Under the pieces are notes generated by a model. The model saw nothing but the letters and a program-made list of their open reading frames with translations. It ran no database searches and was not told where the DNA came from. 64,000 nt of DNA from Amoebidium appalachense (Eukaryota; Ichthyosporea): assembly GCA_963693365.1 (NCBI GenBank), contig CAVNZM010000009.1, positions 8,370,001 to 8,434,000 of the forward strand, given 5' to 3'. Below, piece after piece: positions 1-10,389 of the stretch (positions are counted from its first letter, which is position 1; every line of letters starts with the position of its first letter). The position numbers and the translations under genes are program-made.

Positions 1-2
1 TA

Positions 3-1410
3 GAAGAACTACGGGATACCCACTTATCACATTTATCCCCCGATCAACAAGATCGCATGCTCGCTCTCTTAAAAAAGTACCAAGAACTTACAAACAGCGA
101 TGTGATTGGCTCAATGACCAAAGCCACCAATCACTACCACTACATCACACTCACGGATACAAAACCGGTGTCATGCAAAACACGACGCTATTCAGAAACC
201 GAACGCCAAGTTATATCCAAAGAAGTCAAGGATATGCTTGAGAAAGGAGTTATACGCGAATCTCGAAGTCTTTATAACAACCCAATCGTATTGGTTAAGA
301 AGAAAAATGGCACAATTCGTTTTTGCTTTGACGCGAGGGCAGCCAATCGAATCACTTTAAAAACCCTCTACCACATGCCCCGCGTAGATGACTCACTTGA
401 CGCTATACGCGGTGCATCTGTCTTTACGTTATGTGACGCAAAATCGGGATATTGGCAAGTGCTGATGCACCCTGATTCAGCACCCGTTACCGCATTCACA
501 GTACCTGATGGCCACTTTGAATTTGTCGCCATGCCTTTTGGGTTAAAAAATGCACCCGCTGATTATCAACGTATGATGAATTTCGTGCTACACGGCCTAA
601 CTTGGAATTTCGTAACCGTTTATTTGGACGACATTTTGATATACAGCAAAAATTTTGATGAACATTTAGGCCATCTTGAAATCGTATTCAAACGCCTACT
701 TGAAAACGGCGTACGCCTGAATATGACCAAATGCTCATTTGCAGTCTCAGAAGCCGTTTATCTCGGCCACCTCATATCTGCAAAAGGCATACGCGTTGAA
801 CCCAAAAAATTACAAGCCGTTCGTGATTGGATCCCCCCACAAAATCCAAAGGAAATTTTATCTTTCCTCGGATTTGCGGGCCACTATCGCCGCTTTTGCA
901 AAGATTTTAGCGCCACCGCAAAACCACTACGTGATCTCACCCTCATTGGTGCTGAATGGCGTTGGACAGAAGAGCACACTGCCGCATTTGAACAACTTAA
1001 GCAGTTGCTTCTTAGCGACCCCGTTGTCCACCACCCCGATTTTTCTAAACCATTCTACATTGCATGTGATGGTTCCACCCGCGGCCTGGGTGCCGTGCTC
1101 TATCAAATGGGTGATAACGCTGACGAACACCCCATTGCATACGCAAGCCGCGCACTACATGGCGCTGAAAAAAATTATGCACCCACAGAATTGGAAGCAC
1201 TTGCATGTGTGTATGCCGTGCAGCAATTCCGCCCCTATGTCTACGGTAATCGCTTTATTATGATTACCGACCACAGTGCTTTACAGGTCCTCATGATCAA
1301 GGAGCAGCTGACTGGCCGTCTAGCCCGCTGGGCGTTACAGCTGTCTGAATACGATTTTGATATTGTACATAGGCCCGGCAAGCTTCACGTGGTCCCAGAC
1401 GCACTGTCCA
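3..1410 (+). CDS. Ty3/gypsy Pol, reverse transcriptase and RNase H (partial, 5' open)
   Basis: The frame is open from base 3, so the protein starts outside the window; the ATG at 57 is internal. Reverse transcriptase hallmarks are visible: the finger motif VLVKKKNGTIRFC, FTLCDAKSGYWQV, the FGLKNAP turn and the catalytic YLDD (about 623-634). RNase H follows with FYIACDGS, the conserved Glu in TELEAL, the Asp in MITDHSAL, and the closing HRPGKLHVVPDALS. The reading frame is then broken by the copia LTR at 1411. No internal stops occur, so this part was intact when the copia element landed. It copies element RNA into DNA in cytoplasmic particles. Confidence 0.93.
1406..1410 (+). repeat. Target-site duplication GTCCA, left copy
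   Basis: GTCCA directly precedes the first copia LTR and recurs at 8154-8158 directly after the second. A 5-bp duplication is normal for integrase-mediated insertion and fixes the element boundaries. Confidence 0.95.
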
Positions 1411-2335
1411 TGTTATAATACGTAGTATTTACATATTGTAAGATCTTCTCAGTTCGTGTTATGTTTTCATTCATTTACTTAATGAAAAAGATGTGCTCCT
1501 TGTACGTAAATTATGACATCGATCTCCAGTGTATTTGAGTACTTGTAATCGTGTTGTATCGGCTTTAATCGTGTATTGTAATATCGATTAGAATATTTAT
1601 ATGTGTGTACACGGATCCACCCACTCAGGGAGAGACGTGTACATGTTCGTGTGTACATAAATATCTCTGGTTATAGTTATGCTATTACTATCTTGTTTGT
1701 TGATCTGTGCTCTCTTTTCCTTCCTCTTTCTCCTTCCTTATTTTCTTTTCTTTCTCTCCTTGTCTTCATGTGTATAATCGTATTTCTTTTCTACTAATAT
1801 ATGTTAGGTAGATTTGTGTTACTTAATACGTGTTCATTGGACGGTAACACACTTAGGCTACACTTAGAATAGCATGTGTGTTTAGACTTCATTAATTCAC
1901 TTTAGTTTTCATGTGTTGCCGGGCTTTAACCAATCATCAAGGTTAAGTGTGATATGTCTGAGTCTTTGCAGTATGTCATAGGTTAGAACTTCCTTGATGA
2001 TGACACGAGTTGATCTTAACTAGTGTCTGTGTCCTATCGTGTACGCCTCCGCGTACCGGATCTCTCTGAAAGCAATTGGTTCTTAGTGATTGGTTTCTAT
2101 TAGAGATGGATCTGATTTCCGACTGGTCGGAAATCATGTATGGATTGGACTTAGAGGAATTTCAGGTATTTATTCGAAGATCAGAATAAATTCAGTTCAG
2201 TCGTGTCTAAACATTGATGTCTGTTGTGTACACTGCTCCGATCGTTCCGTGTTTTGTTGTTGTGTGTGTCTGTGGTGTTTTCACACTGCACCACTGTGTC
2301 TCTGCTTACATCCTAAATACTTATAGAAATTAACA
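1411..2335 (+). repeat. Copia 5' LTR
   Basis: It begins TGTTATAATACG and ends AAATTAACA. It is repeated, apparently without change, at 7229-8153. The short ORFs inside it (near 1603 and 2090) occur in both copies and are LTR sequence, not genes. Confidence 0.96.
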
Positions 2336-2348
2336 GGTTATGCAGCCC
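2336..2348 (+). other. Candidate primer-binding site (anticodon-type, tRNA-Met half)
   Basis: The bases right after the 5' LTR are GGTTATGCAGCCC. GGTTATG is complementary to the CAUAACC of an initiator tRNA anticodon loop. Drosophila copia is primed this way, from a cleaved initiator tRNA half, rather than from the tRNA 3' end. No 3'-end type site (TGGT followed by an acceptor match) is seen here. Confidence 0.55.
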
Positions 2349-2397
2349 TTTTGCACGCTCCCTACACACATCTAGAACTCGCGCTCGTTTTTCAATC

Positions 2398-5300
2398 ATG
2401 GATCCAAACAAAACTGGCGTAAACAAAATCACCATGTGGAAAGGTGAAGGGAAGACTGGTCCCGATAGCAAAACTACCTATTTTCAATGGGAAATCATTT
2501 TTCTCGGCATGATGACCGGCACTAAAGGTGTCCGACTCGTGGATGTTGTCCTTGCTGACAACTACGTCCCCCCTACCACCGTCGCGGTTGACGGTGAACC
2601 CCCCTTCTATGGCTACGGCACTACCGCGGAACTCAAAGAGGCCCGCAATTGCCTCCTGCTCCATATGATACAGAACATCGACCCTTCCGTCCTCACCACC
2701 GTTGCCCAGTACCGTATTGGCATGGACCCTGAACGGGCCATGTGGAAATTCCGTCAACACTATCTCCAAGGCAAACCCGATCAGATCCGCATCCTTCACC
2801 GTCAGTGGGATGCCTGTGCCCTTCAGCCCGGTGAATCATTCACCACCTACCTGAGCCGTCTGCAGACCATCGTGAACCAGCTCCAGTCTCTCCAAGATGA
2901 GTCCATTCACTTCACTCGTCTAGCTGAGAAGTTCTTCAATGAACTCACCACCAGAGACGACCTCACCCCTGAGTTCAATCGTCTTATCGAAGACTATCAC
3001 TTCGGTGATAAGCTATTCCCCGACTTCGAGTCCCTCCATAACCACGTCAAGGGCATCGAGTTACGTCAAGACCTCAAGATGCAACTCCGGAACAACCGTG
3101 CCCACCGTGCCTCCAAGTCCAGCATGGCATTAAATGCCAGTGCTCCCCCCCGTGATCTTCCTCGCCGTGACTTACGCACCCGACTTGACCGTACCTCTGG
3201 CACGGACCTCCGAACTCGTCTCTCCCGTCAGCACACCCGATCCCGTTCCCCCCACCGGCCTGCCTTCCGGTCCACGTCTCGTTCCCCCAGTCGTTCCCGT
3301 TTCTCGGGTTCCCGTCGTTCTGATTCCCCGGCTCGTTCTAACACCCCGTCCGTGAAAGAATGCTCCTACTGCCACGAGCCTGATCACACGATCATCGATT
3401 GCCCTGAGCCGAAATGCCGTATGTCCAGACACAACCGTTCCCGTCAAGGCAGTGAGAAATCTGTCTCCTTTGCTTTCTCGGCATACAATGCTAGCTCCGT
3501 CCCCGTGTCCTCCGACCCTGCCTGGGATTCCGGGTGCAACATGACTGTTTGCCCCACCCGTGAGTTCTTCCATGACCTCACTCCCCTTCCGACACCGACT
3601 CCCGTTGCTGCCTTCAATGGCACCCCCGTCTTGGCCACTCACACCGGCCATATCGTCATCAACACCACCACCGACCATGGCACTACCACCCTAACCATTG
3701 AAGCCTACTACACCCCGTCTGGCCAAGCCTTCCTCATTTCAACATCCCAAGCTGCTGCCGAATACATCAAGGGTGATTTGAACGATGCCTCCACTCCGTC
3801 ATTCCTCTTCGACCGACTCACCGGCCGTCATCTCGTCAACCTCCGTCTACACAACGGTCTGTATTACTTCAAGGACTACACCATTCAACCACCCACTCGT
3901 CCTGTGGCTCTGGCTGCCACTACCAGTGTTAACCCATCCATCTGGCACCATCGTCTGGGGCACCGAGCTATGACCAGCATCAAGGACATGGTGAAACACG
4001 ACCTTGTTATTGGTCTCCCCTCCTCTGTCCTCGCCTGTGATGTTCCTGATTGTCATGGCTGCATTATGGGTAAGACCACCAAGGCTCCGTTCAGGGGTGA
4101 CCGTCCTCACTCCAACATCCCCGGTCATGAATGGCATTGGGATTTTTTTGAGCCTACCACAACATCGTACGGAGGTTCCAAGGTTGCTCTCGTCACTGTC
4201 TGCCGTGCCTCTGGCCTCGTCAAGATCTACCCGATGGCCGACCGTACCACCACCCTGGATATTCTCACAGCTCACACCAACCTCGTTGCCACCCATGCCC
4301 CCTCCAAAGTTGGTGTTTACCACTTCGACTCCGGCTCTGAGTTCACCTCCAAGGATACCCGTGCTTTTTGCCTCTCCCAGGGCATCAAGGCCAGCTATGC
4401 TCCGGTGGACTGCCCTCAACTGAACGGCTATGTTGAACGACGTATGCGGTTCCTCCAAGAGATTGTCCGTTGCCTCCTCCATCAAGTCCAAGATCAGTCT
4501 CTGTCTCCCAAACTGTGGGCTGAGGCCCTCCAACATGCCGCCTACATCATCAACGTCACCCCGTCCACGACTGCCAATGGTCGTACACCATTCGAGGTTT
4601 TCTACGGTGTCAAGCCCGACATCTCCGAGCTCAAAGTGTTCGGTTGCCCTGCCTACACTCACGTGCCAGCCTCTAAACGGAACAAGCTGGCCCCCACCGT
4701 CAAACTCGGCATGTATATCGGCTATGATCTTCAATCACACTGCCACCGGATCTTCAATGCCACCACCCATCGTGTCGGCCTCTTCCGTGATGTGATTTTC
4801 GACGAATCAGCTTATCTCCCGTCCGACATTCCATCAACCCTTCCGACCCCCGACACCACTGCTACCTCGACCACCCCACCCCCCACAGTTGACACTGAAG
4901 ATGATGTTTGTCTGGTGTACTCTGGCCCCCCTCCTGCCATCGTCGTTCCCCCGACACCCCCCCCCCCACCGGCCCCCCTGCCCCCGTGCCCGTCCAGCCT
5001 GCCGACCCTCATCCTGCCCCTGGCAACGTCACACCCATCCGACCCGGCTCCCCCGACAACTTCCACTCGGCCCCGTCCAGCCCGGAGGTTGCCCCCCCTG
5101 CACTTCCGAACTTCCAAGTTCCCCCCCCACCGTCTCCACCTACCCCGGTTCCTGCACCCCGTCGTTCTGCCCGTCTCCAGGGCAAGGTTGGACTTCAAGC
5201 CACCACCACCCTGCCAGTCCCCCCCGGTCCCCCCATCAACATCGACCAACTACCCAAACTTGTCCGTCAACTCTGTTCCGGACCCAATGGTGATCAGGTC

Positions 5301-6807
5301 AAGTCAGCCCTGACTGCTGAGTATCAAGCCTTCGTCGACAAAGACATCTTTGAACTTGTTGACCCTCCCCCTGGTGCTAACATCGTCGGCTTCAAGTGGA
5401 TTGTCTCCGAGAAAACTCTCAACTCGGCTGGTGACACCAAGATCAAGGCACGTGGTGTTGCTCAAGGCTTCAGTCAGCAATACGGTGTTGACTATGAGTT
5501 GATTGAGAGCCCTGTCATCCGTCCGGCTGCTCTCCGTGCCATCCTAGCTCTGGCCGTTGTTGAAGGTCATGACATACATCAACTCGACGTGTCTACGGCC
5601 TTTCTCAACAGCCCACTCACCGAGACCATCTACATGAAACAACCCCCCGGGATTCATCACCATGGCCACACTTGGCAAGGTCTGGAGACTCAAGAAAGCC
5701 CTGTACGGCCTCAAGCAAGCCTCCAAGGCTTGGTACGACTTCCTCGACGGCATTCTTCTTGCCCATGGCCTGACCCGTACTAAGACCGACCCGTGCATCT
5801 ACCTCCGGTTCTTCCCCAACAACGATGTGGTACGGGCTGGTAACTACGTCGATGACTCCACCATCACCAACACCCGGGGTTCTACTGCTGCCAGTGACCT
5901 GGCTGCCCACATCAGCAAGATGGCCAGCTGTCGTATGAGTCCATTTGACCGTATGCTCGGTGTTGATTTTAATCACTCTGATCCCCATCACCTCCACATG
6001 CACCAGAGGTCTTACATCATGGATATCATCCACGACTTCAACCTCACCGATGCCAAGTCCAAGTCTACCCCCATCCCTGCAGGCACCACCGTCTCCCTGG
6101 CTGATTGCCCCCCCCAACCGTTCACCGTGCCCTACCGTGAGTTACTCGGCCGTCTCCTCTGGGTGGCACGGTGCACACGTCCCGACATTGCCTATGCCAT
6201 CGGCTTCCTTGGTCGGTTCAGCACCAACCCCGGCAAGACTCACTGGGACCTTCTCCGTCGTGTGGCCCGGTACCTGCTCGGCACCATTGACCTTGGCATT
6301 GACTACAAGTACTCGGCCACCCAGTCCCCCATACTCGAATGCTACACGGATGCTGACTTTGCTGGTTGTGCCGACAGCAAGAAGTCTACCACCGGCTACA
6401 TTATCGTGTTTGCTGGTATGCCCGTCATCTGGTACTCCAAGCTCCAGCCCATCACGGCCACCAGCACCACTGAAGCTGAGCTGATTGCTCTCAATGCTGG
6501 CACCCAAGAAGTTGCTTGGGTCCGTGACCTCTTCAAGGAACTCGGCTGTCCCATGCTTGCTCCGACTCCGGTGTACTGTGACAACCAGTCGACCATTGCC
6601 ATCGTCAACTCCACCGGCATCAAGCACCGTACCAAACACATTGCCGTCCGGTATCACAACACCAAGGACTACATTGCCAGTGGGGACGTGGTTGTCCACT
6701 ACGTTGAGTCAGCCCACAACTTAGCTGACATACTCACCAAACCCCTCCCCGGCCCGAGTCATGTCCACCATCGTGCTCGACTTTGTTTACCGGATATTGT
6801 GGATTGA
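2398..6807 (+). CDS. Copia Gag-Pol polyprotein (two frame breaks)
   Basis: The ATG at 2398 is the first after the LTR. Gag is followed by a CX2CX4HX4C zinc knuckle (CSYCHEPDHTIIDC, about 3361-3402) and a protease with the DSG active site (WDSGCN, about 3522). Integrase then shows the HHCC finger (HHRLGH ... CHGC) and catalytic residues in HWDFFEP, HFDSGSEF and NGYVERR. RT has the RWI-like FKWIVSEK start, QLDVSTAFLN, LKKALYGLKQ and catalytic YVDD (about 5845). RNase H ends near ADILTKPL, with a stop at 6805-6807. The frame shifts once inside the C run near 4955-4972 and shifts back near 5645-5662. Both are single-base changes with net zero, so either the copy is crippled or the sequence has errors at C/G runs. 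Confidence 0.93.
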
Positions 6808-7026
6808 CCCGACCTACTTCAAGAGTGATTTTCTCATGTGTACTACTTACTTTATCAACATCATTATATCATATGTATTGCCTTTGTGGGTATGCCCACT
6901 TAGGGTTTATATATAAGGTTTGACCTGTACCATCACTCTACTCTATCTTTCACTGGTTTAAAACCCAGTTAATCAAACACCGCCTATACACGTTATATAT
7001 ATTCGTTGTTTTTGCCCCGGTTCCTT

Positions 7027-7228
7027 CCCCCCCCCCCCCCCCCCCCTTCCCCCCCCCCCTCTCCCCCCCCCCCCTTCCCCCCCCCTCCCCCCCCCTTCTC
7101 CCCCCCCCCCCCCCCCCCGGGAAAAGTACACACTTTAATTTTTTTTTTCCGTTTCTGTTCTCAAGTGGGGAGATTTCACTAGTTCAGTGGGGATATGATA
7201 ACACAAACTTCAAAGTCTTAAGTGGGGA
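7027..7228 (+). other. Copia 3' untranslated part: C tract and polypurine tract
   Basis: A nearly pure C stretch (7027-7118) is followed by three copies of AGTGGGGA (7164-7171, 7186-7193, 7221-7228). The last abuts the 3' LTR and is the natural plus-strand primer (polypurine tract). Confidence 0.7.
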
Positions 7229-8153
7229 TGTTATAATACGTAGTATTTACATATTGTAAGATCTTCTCAGTTCGTGTTATGTTTTCATTCATTTACTTAA
7301 TGAAAAAGATGTGCTCCTTGTACGTAAATTATGACATCGATCTCCAGTGTATTTGAGTACTTGTAATCGTGTTGTATCGGCTTTAATCGTGTATTGTAAT
7401 ATCGATTAGAATATTTATATGTGTGTACACGGATCCACCCACTCAGGGAGAGACGTGTACATGTTCGTGTGTACATAAATATCTCTGGTTATAGTTATGC
7501 TATTACTATCTTGTTTGTTGATCTGTGCTCTCTTTTCCTTCCTCTTTCTCCTTCCTTATTTTCTTTTCTTTCTCTCCTTGTCTTCATGTGTATAATCGTA
7601 TTTCTTTTCTACTAATATATGTTAGGTAGATTTGTGTTACTTAATACGTGTTCATTGGACGGTAACACACTTAGGCTACACTTAGAATAGCATGTGTGTT
7701 TAGACTTCATTAATTCACTTTAGTTTTCATGTGTTGCCGGGCTTTAACCAATCATCAAGGTTAAGTGTGATATGTCTGAGTCTTTGCAGTATGTCATAGG
7801 TTAGAACTTCCTTGATGATGACACGAGTTGATCTTAACTAGTGTCTGTGTCCTATCGTGTACGCCTCCGCGTACCGGATCTCTCTGAAAGCAATTGGTTC
7901 TTAGTGATTGGTTTCTATTAGAGATGGATCTGATTTCCGACTGGTCGGAAATCATGTATGGATTGGACTTAGAGGAATTTCAGGTATTTATTCGAAGATC
8001 AGAATAAATTCAGTTCAGTCGTGTCTAAACATTGATGTCTGTTGTGTACACTGCTCCGATCGTTCCGTGTTTTGTTGTTGTGTGTGTCTGTGGTGTTTTC
8101 ACACTGCACCACTGTGTCTCTGCTTACATCCTAAATACTTATAGAAATTAACA
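7229..8153 (+). repeat. Copia 3' LTR
   Basis: Same 925-bp sequence and termini as 1411-2335. It is followed by GTCCA and then by the gypsy frame. Confidence 0.96.
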
Positions 8154-8158
8154 GTCCA
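8154..8158 (+). repeat. Target-site duplication GTCCA, right copy
   Basis: Matches 1406-1410 and marks the right boundary of the copia insertion. Confidence 0.95.
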
Positions 8159-10329
8159 GGCAGGCGCAATTTCCCCCCGCTGTCCCTCTCGTGTCTGCCC
8201 CCATCGTACCCCCCTCCTCCTCTCCTCCTCCCCCCGCCGCCCCCCCCACCCCACTCTTCCCCGCATGACCATTCCGTCACATGGCCCCTCCCCAACTCCT
8301 TTCCTACCCCCTCCCCCACCCGATCCTTCGATTTTCCTCTCCTCCCCCACCCCCCCTCCCCCTCTTCCTCCCACCAATCCTCTCCCTTTGTCTCCGCGAT
8401 TGTTCCCAATTTCGAAACCATTAAGCCAAACGAGCTACAACAAGCACAGCTCGCAGACCCTGATGTGCGCCACATTATAGATTATTTGGTGCACAATATC
8501 CTACCAGAGGATGATAGACTCGCACGCCGTCTCGTGCTTGAACGTGACGCTTATACCGTGCACAACAACACCCTATACCATGTCTTTGTACCCACCCGAC
8601 CGGGTGCTCAAGCACATGGACCAAGCTTTCAAATCGTGGTACCACGCGGTTTCAAACGTAAAATACTTGAAGCCTGCCATGATAGCGTACTTGGTGGCCA
8701 CTTAGGATTTTCTAAAACCTATCAGAAAATCCGCCAACGTTTCTATTGGCCGACCATGTACAGCGACATACACCACTATGTTGCATCATGCACAACCTGC
8801 CACGCCGGCCGCGATCCTCACCACGGATTGGCCCGTTCCCAATATTCCTCCCGCTTACCAGCACAACCATTCGAGGAGATATCAGTTGACCTTCTCACTA
8901 AACTGACTCCTTCTTTCAACGGCAACAAATATATTCTCGTTGTTGTTGACAATTTAACCAATTGGATTGAAGCTTTCCCAATCCCGGATAAAAAGGCAGA
9001 CACCATCGCACGCACACTCGTGGATGAAATATTCTGCCGCTATTCCCTTCCCCGCCGTGTGATTGTAGACGCCGAAAATAACTTCACCGGCAAACTTATG
9101 TCCGATGTATGCCGCCTACTAGGCATAGATCGCATCGTTACCCCACCGTACCACCACTCGTCCAATGGTTTGGTGGAAAAGGCAAATATGGATATTATCC
9201 GTGTCCTGCGCATGTACGTCTCCTCCCACCACCAGGACTGGGATATTTATCTACCCACCGCACTTTTTGCGTTACGCTCCTCCCTCAATGCCAGCAGAGG
9301 CAATTCCCCCTTTTACCTCCTTTTTGGTATTGACCCCAGACTTCCCGTTGATCTGGAATTTGAGCACCCCACACGTGCCCATCTCCCTGAAAATGTGTAC
9401 ACCCAACAACTTGTACACCGCTTGCAGGATGCGCGATTGGCCGCACAGGAGACTTTACGTCAAGCGAGAGCAAAGCAAAAGCAATATGATGATGCTCACT
9501 CTCATAGCGTGCGCATATATACACCTGGCCAACAAGTGTGGGTGCACACACCAGTAACCCAACGCTACCGCACTGGTAAATTACTCCACATGTGGCAAGG
9601 TCCATACCGTATTGCCCATCGCATCCCTGGCAATGCTGAACTGTACCAACTTGTCACTCCACGCGGTAAATTTATGAAAAATCCGGTTCATCACGATCGG
9701 TTAAAACCATTTATCAACCGAGATGACCGCCCCTTGGACGATGCTATCCTACCCTTTCCACCACTCCCACAACCACAAGATCCCCCCGCCCCTGGGCAAC
9801 ACCCACTTGCGGAAGAAGATCTTCCTGAGGATGCAGAATTCGTGGTTCAGGCACCCCCCCCTCCACCCCCACCCCCACCCCCACCTTCCCGCACGCCCCC
9901 TCCCCCCGCCCCCCTCCCCCTCAACTTCAACCTCACCCCGCCCCGGGCCCTCCACAACATCTTCCACAACCCCCTCCCCCTCCCTCCCCCATGCCTCAAG
10001 CTATGCCTGCCCAGCCACCCACTCTACCCACTCTCCGACTTCCCCTCCCCGGCCTAGCCGTACCTACGCAGCTCGCTCCCCCTCCACCCCCACTACCCCC
10101 CCCTTCCCCCCCGCCTCCTCACCACATCACTTACGTTCTCCCTCAAAATACATACCCGGACTCCCATATGCCCAATTTGGCACCCTACCCGCATATCCAC
10201 GCCCCACTATCGTTTACGTGGATCTCCCCCGGATGGGCATATGCACCTGACGGCCGATTGTACTACTTAGCCGCTGATTATAACGGTCAACCCGCATGGT
10301 TTCCAGATGACCGCATGATCGAAATATAA
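8159..10329 (+). CDS. Ty3/gypsy Pol, integrase with proline-rich tail and WW-like end
   Basis: After the junction the RNase H frame runs to a stop at 8266, while the integrase frame (open from about 8261) is shifted by one base. The break falls in the C-rich stretch 8220-8250. Integrase shows an H2C2 zinc finger (HDSVLGGHLG ... CTTC), a catalytic triad in ISVDLL, VIVDAENN and NGLVEKAN, and a GPY/F module (MWQGPYRI). A long polyproline linker follows. The integrase frame ends at 10057. A second frame that opens inside the C runs near 9850-9990 continues to 10329 and encodes a compact W/YY/W module resembling a WW domain. The real C-terminus therefore depends on the true length of the C runs. 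No chromodomain is seen. Confidence 0.88.
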
Positions 10330-10345
10330 AAAGATTCCCCCTCCC

Positions 10346-10389
<44 letters not shown>

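Larger units (their letters stand above)
1411..8153 (+). mobile_element. Complete Ty1/copia retrotransposon nested in the gypsy element
   Basis: Two 925-bp direct LTRs (1411-2335 and 7229-8153) begin TG and end CA. They flank a gag-protease-integrase-RT-RNase H coding region whose order is diagnostic of Ty1/copia. The insertion is in sense orientation, exactly between RNase H and integrase of the gypsy host, with the 5-bp duplication GTCCA. The two LTRs read as identical wherever compared, so the insertion is recent. Two frame breaks in pol would prevent a full polyprotein unless they are sequence errors. Confidence 0.97.
1..10329 (+). mobile_element. Ty3/gypsy retrotransposon, 5' truncated by window edge, split by a copia insertion
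   Basis: Reverse transcriptase and RNase H lie at 3-1410 and integrase at 8159-10329. Everything between is a separate copia element plus one copy of the target duplication. Removing 1411-8158 rejoins the codon at 1410 to 8159-8160 and restores the usual RNase H end motif (Asp-Ala-Leu-Ser-Arg). The order RT, RNase H, integrase is that of Ty3/gypsy. The 5' LTR, gag and protease lie left of the window. No 3' LTR could be recognised after 10329, where a long C tract follows. Confidence 0.9.

Noticed and set aside
1603-1797. Short ORFs duplicated at 7421-7615 (and 2090/7908)
   Set aside because: They are part of the two identical copia LTRs and have no coding features.
8265-8480. ORF upstream of the gypsy integrase
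   Set aside because: It is an out-of-frame shadow; the frame two bases over reads continuously into integrase.
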